From NCBI RefSeq assembly GCF_029846635.1, contig NZ_JARVTG010000001.1, positions 620,001 to 684,000 of the forward strand: a stretch of 64,000 nt of DNA, written 5' to 3'. Each line of letters starts with the position of its first letter. Position 1 is the first letter of the stretch. Shown here piece by piece: positions 25,756 through 35,353 of this stretch. A program made the translations under genes and the position numbers. This DNA is from Pokkaliibacter sp. MBI-7 (GTDB lineage: Bacteria > Pseudomonadota > Gammaproteobacteria > Pseudomonadales > Balneatricaceae). The notes under the pieces are model-generated. The model did not search any database and had not been told where the DNA came from. It saw nothing but the letters and a program-made list of their open reading frames with translations.

Positions 25756-26664
25756 TCAGGTGAAATGGGGATAACGCAACTGCAGTTTAGACTGGATCAT
25801 CTCGAATAGCTGGGTGGCACTAAGGGTCAGCAGGTCGCGCTTGGGAGTGACCAGCGAGATAACACTGTCCGGCACCGGCTCAATGATCGGCACTGCGCTG
25901 ATGTCATTCCTGAGATCAGGACTGTCGAAGGCCTCTTTGGTATAGAGTGCGATCACATCCGTCGTGTTAACCAGGGTACGTGCCAGCGTCATTGACGAGC
26001 ATTCCTGCACCTTCAGCGGCAATGGCAGACCATTCATGCTGAACATCTGGTGGAAGTAGGTGGTTTGATCACTCAGGGGATCAAGGCTGATCCAGTCGCC
26101 CTGTTGCAGCACGCGCAACGATTTGACGCCCTGTAACGGATGGCCACGACGAACGGCGACCAGATTGGGAATGCGGCAGATGGGTATCCACTCCAGCGCA
26201 TGGCCCACCGCCGGCACCTGAGAGGTAATGGCGAAATCGACCCGGCCTTCGCGCAAATGTTCCAGTAACTGATAGGGGCGCATTTCCAGCACCCGCAAAG
26301 TCACACCGGGATGCTGCTGGCGAAACGCCACGATGCCATCGGCCAGAGGGCGCAGCACCGAGGTGATGGGAGTTACCCCCAGCACCACCTCACTGACCAT
26401 CATGCCCTTCATGTCTTCAATATCCTGACGTGCGCGCTTTTCCGTCTCGACGATCAGGCGGGCATGGCCCAGCAGACGCTGACCGTATTCAGTAATGGTG
26501 ATTCCACGTGCACCACGGATAAACAGGCTGATGCCCAGCTCACTTTCCAGCTCCTTGATGGACTTGCTGAGGGCTGGCTGGGTCAGGTGAAGACGGCGGG
26601 AAGCTTCTTGCAGGCTCCCCACCTCGGTAATGGTCAGAAAGGCTTTCAGTTGCTGGATTTTCAT
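25756..26664 (-). CDS. LysR-family transcriptional regulator
   Basis: 302 residues from the ATG at 26664, which gives the standard LysR N-terminus (MKIQQLKAFLTITEVGSLQEA). The helix-turn-helix spans about 18-37 (SRRLHLTQPALSKSIKELE); the periplasmic-binding-like sensor covers about 90-300. It lies next to an amidohydrolase and an MFS transporter on the same strand and probably controls them. An inverted repeat at 29486-29510 upstream of the MFS gene is one possible target. Confidence 0.88.
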   Translation of the reverse strand: MKIQQLKAFLTITEVGSLQEASRRLHLTQPALSKSIKELESELGISLFIRGARGITITEYGQRLLGHARLIVETEKRARQDIEDMKGMMVSEVVLGVTPITSVLRPLADGIVAFRQQHPGVTLRVLEMRPYQLLEHLREGRVDFAITSQVPAVGHALEWIPICRIPNLVAVRRGHPLQGVKSLRVLQQGDWISLDPLSDQTTYFHQMFSMNGLPLPLKVQECSSMTLARTLVNTTDVIALYTKEAFDSPDLRNDISAVPIIEPVPDSVISLVTPKRDLLTLSATQLFEMIQSKLQLRYPHFT

Positions 26665-26760
26665 TACTACAGATCCCGGCACAGGGCGGTAAGACACCGC
26701 CAATGGCGCGAGTCTAGCATGATTCATGCCCCTGCCCGGGCAATTGCCTCACCTGCCTTT

Positions 26761-27936
26761 TTAGACAAGAAAAGTACGCGCCAGCTCAATCCAGCACGCT
26801 GCGCCTGCAGGCACCAGCTGATCATTGAAGTCATAGTGCGGGTTATGCACTGAGCAACCCACTGCCCCCTCCAGACCATTGCCCAGCATGAAGTAACTGC
26901 CAGGTACTTCTTCGATCATCCAGGCAAAGTCTTCGCTGCCATAGGCTGGCAGATGCTCCCTGGCCAGCCGCTCCTCTCCCAGTGCCGCAGCCACTGCCTG
27001 ACGCAAGATCGCCGTCTCCTCCTCGGTGTTGAGCATCGCTGGCACCATGTGGTCATAGCGAATGTCTGCTTCGATACCGAAGGCCGCGGCCTGCCCCTCC
27101 ACGATGGCGCGAATACGCCGTTCCAGCGTCTGACGGGTATCCACGGCCATCGCCCGGACACTCAATACCATTTCAGCCGTCTCCGGAATGACATTGGAGG
27201 TCGTACCCGCCCTGACCGTGCCGATACTGACCACGCCCGACTCCATCGGCGACAGGTTACGTGACACTACCGTCTGCAGCGCCATGATGGTGGCGGCCAT
27301 GGCGACGGTGGGGTCAATCGCACGATGAGGCAGTGCACCGTGCCCGCCCTTACCACGGAAAGTAATGGTGACGCGGTCAGAAGAGCTGGTCATGATGCCG
27401 GTCTGCACAGCAGCCACCCCTTCAGCAATGCCGGGCATATTGTGTAATGCGTACACCGCATCACAGGGGAAACGGCTAAACAGACCATCCTCAATCATCG
27501 CTTTGGCGCCACTCAGCCCTTCTTCATCAGGCTGAAAGATCAGGTTGAGCGTGCCATCAAAGCCACGGTGACGGGCAAGATAATGGGCTGCGGCCAGCAG
27601 AATGGCCGTGTGTCCGTCATGGCCACAGGCATGCATATGACCATCACATTTGCTGCGATAGGGGACGTCGGTCTTTTCCAGAATAGGCAGGGCATCCATG
27701 TCGGCACGAATGCCGAGGCGTTTGCTGCCGTTACCCTGGCGTAGCACTCCGACCACTCCCAGCCCGCCAATCCCCGTATGTACCTCGTAGCCCCACTCCT
27801 TCAGCAGGTCGGCGACTAACTGTGAAGTACGGGGCACATCGGCACCCAGCTCAGGGTAGCTGTGAATATCCTGACGGATGGAGACAAAGTCTTCGCACTG
27901 ACGCAAGAAGGCCGGGTCATTGATAAGACGAGTCAT
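26761..27936 (-). CDS. M20-family amidohydrolase (hippurate hydrolase type)
   Basis: 391 residues from the ATG at 27936, which has GGAGG 5 nt upstream. Metal-binding motifs of the M20D/IAA-amino-acid hydrolase group are present: HMHACGHDGHTA (about 97-108), FQPDEEGLSGAKAMI with the catalytic/metal Glu residues, LHNMPG, GHGALPH, and GSEDFAWM near the C-terminus. It removes an acyl group from N-acyl amino acids such as hippurate. With the LysR gene and the MFS gene upstream it forms a likely uptake-and-hydrolysis cluster. Confidence 0.88.
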   Translation of the reverse strand: MTRLINDPAFLRQCEDFVSIRQDIHSYPELGADVPRTSQLVADLLKEWGYEVHTGIGGLGVVGVLRQGNGSKRLGIRADMDALPILEKTDVPYRSKCDGHMHACGHDGHTAILLAAAHYLARHRGFDGTLNLIFQPDEEGLSGAKAMIEDGLFSRFPCDAVYALHNMPGIAEGVAAVQTGIMTSSSDRVTITFRGKGGHGALPHRAIDPTVAMAATIMALQTVVSRNLSPMESGVVSIGTVRAGTTSNVIPETAEMVLSVRAMAVDTRQTLERRIRAIVEGQAAAFGIEADIRYDHMVPAMLNTEEETAILRQAVAAALGEERLAREHLPAYGSEDFAWMIEEVPGSYFMLGNGLEGAVGCSVHNPHYDFNDQLVPAGAACWIELARTFLV

Positions 27937-27999
27937 GGGAACCTCCGGTAACACTTGGGCAAGGCGCAGGTAACCGCAGCACCGCCACGATTACCCGAC

Positions 28000-28035
28000 A
28001 ACAGAAACAATCAGGTGAACAGAAACAATCAGGTG
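28000..28035. repeat. Perfect 18-bp tandem duplication
   Basis: AACAGAAACAATCAGGTG occurs twice back to back (28000-28017 and 28018-28035) in the gap between the MFS gene stop and the amidohydrolase start. Confidence 0.9.
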
Positions 28036-28048
28036 AAAGGCAGGCGCG

Positions 28049-29365
28049 TCAGGGCAACCGGCGCTCAGGGAACAGCAGCATGGCAATCAGGCTGATAAAG
28101 GTAGCCGCCATCAGGTACCAGGCCGGGACCAGTGCACTGCCGGTCCATGCCATCAGCGCGGTAACAAAGAAGGGGGCGAAACCACCAAAGATGGTCACGC
28201 CAAAGGCATACATGATGGAAATGCCGGTGGCACGGGAGAACGGCTCGAAAGCCTCCATCATCAGTACAAAGATGGTACTGGCGACAGCGGTCATGATCAG
28301 GATCAGGCCGCCAATAATCAGCATGGCCTGCAGCAACTCTGTGGACTGTTGCAACAGCAGGAACGCGGGATAGGTCACCAGCAGGGACAGCACCATGGCA
28401 CAGACCGGCAGGGTTTTGCGGCTTTTCAGGGTGTCGCAGTATTTGCCAACGAAAGGCGGCACCAGAAACAGAATGGCTCCTGCCAGACTCGCCACCGCAA
28501 ACGCGGTAGAGCTGGGGAAGTGCAGATTACGAATCAGATAGGTCGGCATGTAGAACACCTCCAGATACATGGAAGAGGTGCTTGCTACCATCAGCAGAAT
28601 GCCCAGCAGCAGTGTCCGGTAATGTTGTCGCAGCACGTCCCGCAGGCTGACTTTGTGCTCATGCTCTGCAGTCACCACATGGGTTTCGTCGAGCTGACGG
28701 CGAATGTACATGCCCACCGGAGCAATCAACAGCCCGAGGATAAAGGGCAGTCGCCACCAGCCTGACTCCAGCTCAGCAGGAGTGAACGCAGTGGACAGGC
28801 CAACGCCGATCAGAGCGCCACACAGTGCGGCGGCGCCCTGGCTGGCGGTTTGCCAGCTCACCAGAAAGCAGCGGCGATGAGCCAGACCACTCTCCATCAG
28901 CATGGCGGAGGAAGCACCGATTTCGCCACCGGCAGATAACCCCTGCAACAGTCGTCCCATCACCAGTAAAAGGGTGGCGGCAATACCGATCTGGTGATAG
29001 GTCGGGGTAAAGGCGATCAGCGCCGTACCGATGGTCATCAGCAGGATGGTCAGGGTCAGCGCCGCTTTGCGGCCACGTTTATCGGCGTAGTTACCAATCA
29101 GCACTGCACCGAGAGGACGCATGAAGAAGCCGACACCAAAGGTCGCCAGCGACAGCAATAATGCACCCAGAGATGAGGAAACAGGGAAATAGAGCTTGCC
29201 GATAATGGCAGCAAAGAAGCTGTAGACCGTGAAATCATACATCTCAAGGCCATTACCCAGCACGATTGCCACCACATTGGAGGCGGATGATTTACGAGTC
29301 TGCGTGGCCTGGGGCGACGCCGTCAGTACAGAGGGATCTGCACTCATGTCAGAACTGATGGTCAC
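28049..29365 (-). CDS. MFS transporter, metabolite:proton symporter type
   Basis: 438 residues, about 12 membrane spans. Family motifs: GNGLEMYDFTVYSFFAAIIG, the loop-2 motif GNYADKRGRKAAL, and RLLQGLSAGGEIGASSAMLME (key residues G, E), as in the ProP/KgtP/citrate-proline-betaine group. The start is a GTG at 29365 with GAGG 8 nt upstream. Placed before the amidohydrolase, it probably imports the N-acyl amino acid or a related organic acid. Confidence 0.88.
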   Translation of the reverse strand: MTISSDMSADPSVLTASPQATQTRKSSASNVVAIVLGNGLEMYDFTVYSFFAAIIGKLYFPVSSSLGALLLSLATFGVGFFMRPLGAVLIGNYADKRGRKAALTLTILLMTIGTALIAFTPTYHQIGIAATLLLVMGRLLQGLSAGGEIGASSAMLMESGLAHRRCFLVSWQTASQGAAALCGALIGVGLSTAFTPAELESGWWRLPFILGLLIAPVGMYIRRQLDETHVVTAEHEHKVSLRDVLRQHYRTLLLGILLMVASTSSMYLEVFYMPTYLIRNLHFPSSTAFAVASLAGAILFLVPPFVGKYCDTLKSRKTLPVCAMVLSLLVTYPAFLLLQQSTELLQAMLIIGGLILIMTAVASTIFVLMMEAFEPFSRATGISIMYAFGVTIFGGFAPFFVTALMAWTGSALVPAWYLMAATFISLIAMLLFPERRLP

Positions 29366-29935
29366 GGTTAGGTCCTCTTTATTTCCAAGGATTATGGAGA
29401 GGTGCGCCAGCTGGTTCTGTCCGATATTACAAAGTGCTACGGCGGTGACATCTGAACATTATTTATAGCTATCACCTTTTCTTATTAGACCAGAGTCATC
29501 TACTGGTCTATCTGCGCCAGCAAATGACGGTATTTCTTACCTCTTTCTCACCCCTGCACCAGCATCGGGCAGCACCTTGTCTCTGACGGCCAGTGCACCC
29601 AGCAGACCCGCCTCACCGTAATAGCCATGCATACCAGTGCTCTGACCTGCACAATGACGAAAACAGCAATGAATCGTCGGTCTGTCATTCATATCAGCAG
29701 AACCCGGCAGCACGACAGGACACTATCCGAACAGAGATAACTAATTTTTATAGATATGAATATCTGCCATGGTTAGTTCATCAGGGTGTCATCTTCTGCT
29801 CGCGCCCATGCCCTCCTCCTGCATATCCCTGCACTTGATCCTGATCAGCAGTCTTCTACCGGAGGAGAGACAGGGATTGCCTGGCCATCGGCAAGATTTT
29901 AAGGTGTGTCGCAGCCGTACACAGAGGAAGCAGGA
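29366..29935. other. Gene-free region with one inverted repeat
   Basis: 570 bp between the divergent MFS gene and the small protein at 29936. I see no convincing gene. It must hold the promoter of the MFS/amidohydrolase unit; the only clear structure is the inverted repeat at 29486-29510. Confidence 0.6.
29486..29510. promoter_or_regulatory. 8-bp inverted repeat, candidate operator
   Basis: TAGACCAG and CTGGTCTA are perfect inverted copies 9 bp apart, about 120-145 bp upstream of the MFS start. The size and spacing suit a dimeric regulator; the link to the LysR gene at 25756-26664 is inference. Confidence 0.4.
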
Positions 29936-30229
29936 ATGATCATTAACAGGCTGATTCAGGCCGTTGGCGTAGCCGCCGTGGTGTTTGCCATCTGGGAGTT
30001 TGCCGGTATTTATCACGCCAGGCAGGTAGCGTCAGTGTACATCCCCAGCTGCCAGCAGCAGATCGAGCCCGGCAAACTGGCAGCGCAAGGCGTCGGGGAT
30101 GATGACATCACCGCTCAACTGCGCCAGTGCGTGACTGGGCGCTTTACCTTCTGGGACAACCTGCTGCTCAACGCCGATGCCTTCCAGTTGCAATACAGCA
30201 AGGAACCGCTACCGGCACAACCACAGTAA
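29936..30229 (+). CDS. Small single-span membrane protein
   Basis: 97 residues from ATG 29936, preceded by AGAGGAAGCAGGA. One hydrophobic segment near the N-terminus (LIQAVGVAAVVFAIWEFAGI) is followed by a soluble domain with two cysteines (IPSCQQQIEPG, LRQCVTGRF) that could form a disulfide in the periplasm. No family is recognised. It converges with dcd. Confidence 0.6.
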   Translation: MIINRLIQAVGVAAVVFAIWEFAGIYHARQVASVYIPSCQQQIEPGKLAAQGVGDDDITAQLRQCVTGRFTFWDNLLLNADAFQLQYSKEPLPAQPQ

Positions 30230-30371
30230 CGAGGCATGGTGTGTAGTGTGCGACAGGCTGACACAGGTCAGCAGCAAATATGGAATCGGTGGGAGCGTCA
30301 GGGGGATAGCAAGGCAGGTACAGCGTGCTACCCCCGGCACAACGCCGAAGGTAGCAGGTGGCACACAGAGA

Positions 30372-30938
30372 TCAGGTGCGAGGAACGACGACGCCCGTCT
30401 GTCCCTGATATTTACCATTACGGTCAGAATAACTGACGTCGCAGACTTCATCGGATTCAAAGAACAGCATCTGTGCCACGCCTTCATTGGCGTAAATCTT
30501 GGCAGGCAGCGGCGTGGTGTTGGAGAACTCTAGCGTCACGTGCCCTTCCCACTCAGGTTCCAGAGGAGTGACGTTGACGATAATGCCGCAGCGGGCATAC
30601 GTGCTTTTCCCCAGACACACGGTCAGGATACTGCGGGGAATGCGGAAGTACTCCACCGTACGCGCCAGAGCAAAGGAGTTCGGCGGGATAATGCACACAT
30701 CCGACACCACATCGACAAAGCTCTTGTCATCGAAGTTCTTGGGGTCAACGATGGATGAGTTGATGTTGGTAAAAATCTTGAATTCATTGGCACAGCGCAC
30801 ATCGTAGCCGTAGCTGGAAGTGCCATAGGAGATCACTTTACCGCCATCGGTATGGCGCACCTGGCCATATTCGAAGGGAGAGATCATCTGATGCGATTCA
30901 GCCATACGGCGAATCCACTTGTCTGATTTGATAGCCAT
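30372..30938 (-). CDS. dcd: dCTP deaminase
   Basis: 188 residues from ATG 30938 (MAIKSDKWIRRMA). Typical motifs: SSYGYDVRCANEF, FALARTVEYFRIPRSILT, GKSTYARCG and EPEWEGHVTLEFSNTTPLP with the catalytic Glu. It deaminates dCTP to dUTP for thymidylate synthesis and works as a homotrimer. It lies about 105 bp downstream of apbC in the same direction, a frequent arrangement in gammaproteobacteria. Confidence 0.95.
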   Translation of the reverse strand: MAIKSDKWIRRMAESHQMISPFEYGQVRHTDGGKVISYGTSSYGYDVRCANEFKIFTNINSSIVDPKNFDDKSFVDVVSDVCIIPPNSFALARTVEYFRIPRSILTVCLGKSTYARCGIIVNVTPLEPEWEGHVTLEFSNTTPLPAKIYANEGVAQMLFFESDEVCDVSYSDRNGKYQGQTGVVVPRT

Positions 30939-31043
30939 ATTGTCCGTCTTGAGCCATTGGCTCCATTGCAATCATTCTGAATGCCTGCAGACACGCTGCC
31001 TGCAGGCAAAATAAGGTCAGCTCAGTCCTGACCAGCGACAGGA

Positions 31044-32207
31044 TCAGTCATCACTGACGCTGAACACGGGCATGGCCGGTGTAGCCTGACCAATCAGAGC
31101 CAGTGCCACTTTCAGGGCAATCGCCCGATAATGCCCGGCTTCACTGCTGTCAGGATCGGCAATGACTGTCGGCTGGCCACTGTCAGCCTGCTGGCGAATC
31201 TTGAGTGTCAGAGGCAGGCTACCGAGCAGCTGGGTCTGGTACTCCGTGGCAATCCGCTCGCCACCGCCTTCACCGAAGATATGCTCCTCATGGCCGCACT
31301 GCGTGCAGCGATGCAGGCTCATGTTTTCCACCACACCCAGCACCGGAATCTCCACCTTGCGGAACATCTCGATGCCTTTCTGTGCATCCAGCAGGGCAAT
31401 GTCCTGCGGCGTCGTTACCACCACCGCGCCAGCTACCGGCATCTTCTGTGCCAGTGTCAGCTGGATGTCACCGGTGCCGGGAGGCATGTCGACAAACAGA
31501 TAGTCGAGATCCTGCCACTGCGTCTGCGTCATCAGCTGCTGCAGGGCACCACTGGCCATTGGGCCACGCCAGACCATGGGCTGACGCTCATCAATCAGGA
31601 AGCTCATGGACATGGCCTGCACACCGTGAACATCGATAGGTGCCATGGTGTTGTCATTGATCTGCTGAGGCCGGGTGCCGCTGGGCACGCCCAGCATCAT
31701 GCCCTGACTGGGGCCGTAGATGTCCGCATCCAGAATGCCGACTCGGGCACCGAGTTGCGCCATGGCCAGTGCCAGATTGACGGTGGTGGTGGACTTACCG
31801 ACACCGCCTTTGCCTGAGGCCACCGCGATAACGTTCTTCACCCCCTGCAACGCGGCCACACTGGCTCGTGCAGTGGTTTCGGGGATACGGCTGACCAGCT
31901 CCAGCGTCAGGGTGGCGCCCTGCAGATGCGGAGCCACGGCAGCTTCCACCCTACGACGCAAGTCCGCCTCAACACTCAACCAAGGGTATGGCAGCCCAAT
32001 TACCACCTGACACTGGCCTGCCACGATACTGACTGACTCCACCGCCGCCAGTTCCTGCCAGGGGCGCTGCAACAGCGGATCCACCAGCGCTTCCAATATC
32101 GCCACCAACGCAGCCTGCTGGGTTGACGCCTGCTGGGTTGAAGAGTCCTGCGGTGAAGACATAGTTCTGTTCCTGCGTTTGAAAGGGTTAGACAACCAGT
32201 TTGCCAT
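31044..32207 (-). CDS. apbC: Iron-sulfur carrier protein ApbC/Mrp
   Basis: 387 residues from ATG 32207, chosen because GGAGG lies 4 nt upstream. The N-terminal part is a MIP18-like (DUF59) domain (about 28-105). The deviant Walker A SGKGGVGKST is at about 131-140, DADIYGPSQG follows, then DMPPGTGD, and near the C-terminus CTQCG, the cluster-binding CXXC. It binds and transfers [4Fe-4S] clusters to target proteins. In many gammaproteobacteria this gene is divergent from metG; here trmA, a REC-HDOD gene and a group II intron lie between them. Confidence 0.94.
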   Translation of the reverse strand: MANWLSNPFKRRNRTMSSPQDSSTQQASTQQAALVAILEALVDPLLQRPWQELAAVESVSIVAGQCQVVIGLPYPWLSVEADLRRRVEAAVAPHLQGATLTLELVSRIPETTARASVAALQGVKNVIAVASGKGGVGKSTTTVNLALAMAQLGARVGILDADIYGPSQGMMLGVPSGTRPQQINDNTMAPIDVHGVQAMSMSFLIDERQPMVWRGPMASGALQQLMTQTQWQDLDYLFVDMPPGTGDIQLTLAQKMPVAGAVVVTTPQDIALLDAQKGIEMFRKVEIPVLGVVENMSLHRCTQCGHEEHIFGEGGGERIATEYQTQLLGSLPLTLKIRQQADSGQPTVIADPDSSEAGHYRAIALKVALALIGQATPAMPVFSVSDD

Positions 32208-32313
32208 CGTCCCTCCGGGGCTCGCTCCACCCGGGTCGGCAATCACTCGGGACAGGGATGAAAAACCTCTGCACCGGATGCCGTATTACCCGAGTATTTC
32301 AGTGGGGCAAACT

Positions 32314-33468
32314 CTACCGTGACTGGCGCCGACTCAGCAACACACCACACTCTTTGTGATGGGTGTAAGGGAACTGATCAAACAGTGCAAAGCGCTCAAT
32401 GCCGTGGCTGTCTGCCAGGGCAGTCAGATTGGCATGCAGGGTATCGGGGTTACAGGAAATATAGAGAATGTGGTCGTAGCGACGCACCAGCTCCACCGTG
32501 TCGTCATCCAGCCCGGCACGGGGCGGATCCACCAGCACGGTGGTGAAGTTATATTCCGCCAGATTGAGCTCCTGGAAGCGGCGGCCGCCTCCCTGCCCCA
32601 GCATCGCTGCACTGAAGTCTTCACTGGCCATACGGGCAATGCGTACATTGCTGATACCGTTGCGCTCGATATTGTACTGTGCAGCCTGAACTGAACTCTT
32701 GGCGATTTCGGTACCAACCACCCGGTCAAAACTGTCGGCCAGAGCCAGACTGAAGTTGCCATTGCCACAGTAAAGCTCCAGCAGATCGCCACTCAGTCCC
32801 CGGCTGGCATCCACCGCCCAGTTCAACATTTTCTCTGCCACACCAGCATTGGGCTGGGTGAAGCTGTTTTCGACCTGTTTATAGTGCAGGGTCCTGCCCG
32901 CCACGGTCATGGTTTCCACCACCCAGTCCTGATCCACCTTATGTTTGACCTTACGGCTGCGCCCCACCAGCTCAACGCCCAGCTCCTGCTTGAGCCAGCG
33001 GGCAGGTTCAAGCCAGCTGTCATCCAGTGCCTTGTGATAAAGCAGGGAAATCAGCGCCTGCCCGGACTGCGTGGTCAGGAAGTCCACCTGAAACAATTTA
33101 CGCCGCAGCACGTCGTGCTGTTTAACTGCAGCCAGCAAACGTGGCATCAGCTCATTGATCAGGCGACCCGCCACAGGAAACTGATCCACACGGTGACGGG
33201 TAAACTTATCGCCAGGCTCAAACATCACGTAGTAAAAGTCATCCTCCTCATGCCATACCCGAAACTCGGCACGCATGCGGAAAAACTCCTTCTCCGAGGC
33301 AAATACCTCCAGGGCAGGTGGCGCAAATTCGGCGAACTGGGCTTCCAGCTCAGCCGCTTTTTCTGTCAGCAGCGCCTCATAACGCTCAGGCTGGGTAAAG
33401 CCGCTTCGTGCAGACGGAGCCTGGGCAGACGATGCCTGTTCGGATAGGGGCAGATCAGAGTGAGACAA
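32314..33468 (-). CDS. trmA: tRNA (uracil-54-C5)-methyltransferase
   Basis: 384 residues, slightly longer than E. coli TrmA because of an N-terminal extension (SEQASSAQAPSARSGF). Motifs: LELYCGNGNFSLALA for SAM binding, DPPRAGLD, YISCNPDTL with the catalytic Cys, and HHKECGVLL with the general-base Glu. It makes the T54 of the tRNA T-loop. The missing iron-sulfur cysteines distinguish it from RlmC/RlmD. Confidence 0.95.
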   Translation of the reverse strand: MSHSDLPLSEQASSAQAPSARSGFTQPERYEALLTEKAAELEAQFAEFAPPALEVFASEKEFFRMRAEFRVWHEEDDFYYVMFEPGDKFTRHRVDQFPVAGRLINELMPRLLAAVKQHDVLRRKLFQVDFLTTQSGQALISLLYHKALDDSWLEPARWLKQELGVELVGRSRKVKHKVDQDWVVETMTVAGRTLHYKQVENSFTQPNAGVAEKMLNWAVDASRGLSGDLLELYCGNGNFSLALADSFDRVVGTEIAKSSVQAAQYNIERNGISNVRIARMASEDFSAAMLGQGGGRRFQELNLAEYNFTTVLVDPPRAGLDDDTVELVRRYDHILYISCNPDTLHANLTALADSHGIERFALFDQFPYTHHKECGVLLSRRQSR

Positions 33469-33608
33469 GGGCGAACCTCAACATACGCAAGCTGTAGTGG
33501 AAAACCGGCCTTCATCAGGCAGTGATGAAAAGGGGCGGCATTCTAGCACACTTATCGCCACACTGGGGTTAGCGGATAGCGCTCTGGCAATGGCTCAACA
33601 CCACCTGC

Positions 33609-34856
33609 TTACCAGCCATCAACAAACTCGGCAGCCTGTTCCTGCCAGTTTTTGAAGTGTTCGAGTAAACCCGACGCGGCCAGATCCTGCTCATTCAACC
33701 GGGCAGACAGTGCGTAGTTCACATCGTGCAACAAGGGCGGCAGTAGCGCATCGGCGATGCTGACCAGAACCACACCGATAGAACAGCTGTTATATCCCTC
33801 ATCACAATGGTGACGCAGCACCATCTCAACAATGGCAGCCGGGAAGCGCCACAAACCAAGCAGGTAAGCGCCGACTTCACCATGGCTGACCCCCAGCACC
33901 TGTTGCTCGGCATCATGCAGGCTCATGCCCTGACGTTCACACAGGACAAAGGCTTCAGCATAGGCCTCAGGCATGCGTGCTGCGAGCAGGAACATGCCCA
34001 GATCATGCAACAGCCCGCCCATCATGATCTGATCAGCCACGGCCTTCGGCAGGCCAATCTGCAGCGCCATATGGCGGGCAAACTTACCCACCGCCACCGA
34101 GCGTCGGCGCAGATTCTCGAAGGAATAACGCTGCCAGTGATGCTGCTCCAGCTCATGCATCATGTGACAGACCAGCACCCAGTCATTGACATGCCGCATA
34201 CCCAGCCGCACCACCGCATCGTGGACGTTGTCGATAGTGCGCGTCTGGCCAGTAAACCCGGAGTTAACGATCCGCAGCAGGCGGCTGGAGATACCCAGAT
34301 CTGACTCGATCAGACAGGTGACATCCCGTACCGTCACATCGGTATCCTGCAGCATGGCCTGCAGTTTCTGGCAGGTGGAGGGCACCGCAGGCAGATTACC
34401 GATGCCGCCCATGACCTCGCGCAGGCGTGAGTTGCTCATCATCTCCTGCACCTGACAGGCCTGATTGATGGCCTCCACCAGGGTGTCAATATCACAGGGC
34501 TTAGCCAGAGACTGGTGCGCCAGCTCGGCAGCGATGGCGATATCATCACTTTCGGCATAACCGGTCAGCACAATACGGGCGACACCGGGGAAGCGCTCGA
34601 CCACCCGGCGTAACAGACCCACGCCATCCATTACCGGCATCCGCATATCGGTAACGATCACATCAAAGGGCTCCTCGCGTTCCATCAACGCCAGTGCCAC
34701 CGGACCACTCTGCACGAAGCTGATTTCCCAGGACTCCTGCTTCTTGCGCAGCGCCCGGCGCAGGCTGCTGAGAATCAGCGGATCATCATCCACCAACAGG
34801 ACACGCTTTTTCTTCGACGGCTGCAGCCCCCGACTTGCTGTCATTTCAGAGTACAT
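33609..34856 (-). CDS. Response regulator with HDOD output domain
   Basis: 415 residues. A receiver domain (about 17-135) has DDD at 23-25, phospho-acceptor Asp70 in VIVTDMRMP and the Lys of LAKPCD. An HDOD domain follows (about 148-345; LPAVPSTCQKLQAMLQD, GGLLHDLGMFLL, GVSHGEVGAYLLGLW). HDOD modules lack phosphodiesterase activity in most cases and act in signalling and motility control. No kinase gene is adjacent. Two close ATGs (34856 and 34844) are possible starts. Confidence 0.88.
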   Translation of the reverse strand: MYSEMTASRGLQPSKKKRVLLVDDDPLILSSLRRALRKKQESWEISFVQSGPVALALMEREEPFDVIVTDMRMPVMDGVGLLRRVVERFPGVARIVLTGYAESDDIAIAAELAHQSLAKPCDIDTLVEAINQACQVQEMMSNSRLREVMGGIGNLPAVPSTCQKLQAMLQDTDVTVRDVTCLIESDLGISSRLLRIVNSGFTGQTRTIDNVHDAVVRLGMRHVNDWVLVCHMMHELEQHHWQRYSFENLRRRSVAVGKFARHMALQIGLPKAVADQIMMGGLLHDLGMFLLAARMPEAYAEAFVLCERQGMSLHDAEQQVLGVSHGEVGAYLLGLWRFPAAIVEMVLRHHCDEGYNSCSIGVVLVSIADALLPPLLHDVNYALSARLNEQDLAASGLLEHFKNWQEQAAEFVDGW

Positions 34857-35134
34857 AGCTATCTGACTTCCATACTGCCTGCGTTATCTATCTGCTAACC
34901 ATGGCGCCACCGCCTGCAACCTCAAGCCCCTGCCGGAGCACCGCTTCGGGCAAAACAGATGCAAGGTCGTGCTGCTGTCGTTATAGTAAGTGCACTTGTG
35001 CGACACGTGTAGCGTGTCCTCTTGATACCCACAACCAGCTCCGGCAGGTGGGGGCAGCTCGTTGAGCTGTTGTCTGAAGAGACAGGAGCACTGGTAGTTA
35101 CTTCGGCTATCAGGGCGCTGCCAGTGGGCAGTGC

Positions 35135-35205
35135 TGTCCGCAAGGATACGAAGGTCCTTTTGGCACGGATGTGCCCACCCGACGGTCTCCTCGATACGTC
35201 AATCC
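35135..35205. repeat. 71-bp structured repeat, copy A
   Basis: Begins TGTCCGCAAGGA. It contains three potential hairpins: AAGGA/TCCTT, GGCAC-GGAT-GTGCC (35162-35175) and GACG/CGTC. It matches copy B at 35282-35353 over its whole length with one 1-bp gap. The middle hairpin has a compensatory C-G to T-A pair change between copies. Confidence 0.65.
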
Positions 35206-35281
35206 AGTCTCGGCTGGAGGTCTATATGGCAGAGGACGGGCAGACGCTTCGGCTGCCGGGGCCATCCTAATGCAGGATGGT

Positions 35282-35353
35282 TGTCCGCAAGGACGAGAAG
35301 AGCCTTTTGGTACGGATGTACCCACCCTGACGCCTGTCTCGGCACGTCAGTCC
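35282..35353. repeat. 72-bp structured repeat, copy B
   Basis: Begins TGTCCGCAAGGA. Hairpins correspond to copy A: AAGG/CCTT, GGTAC-GGAT-GTACC (35309-35322) and TGACG/CGTCA. The starts of the copies are 147 bp apart. Confidence 0.65.

Noticed and set aside
34998..35002. GTGCG as the 5' end of the group II intron
   Set aside because: It fits the consensus, but would give a 3.1-kb intron with about 1.36 kb before the encoded protein and would swallow the hairpin repeats; the GTGCC at 35563 gives a more usual length, though this is not proven.
35135..35353. CRISPR array
   Set aside because: Only two long imperfect copies, no short identical repeats with regular spacers and no cas gene nearby.
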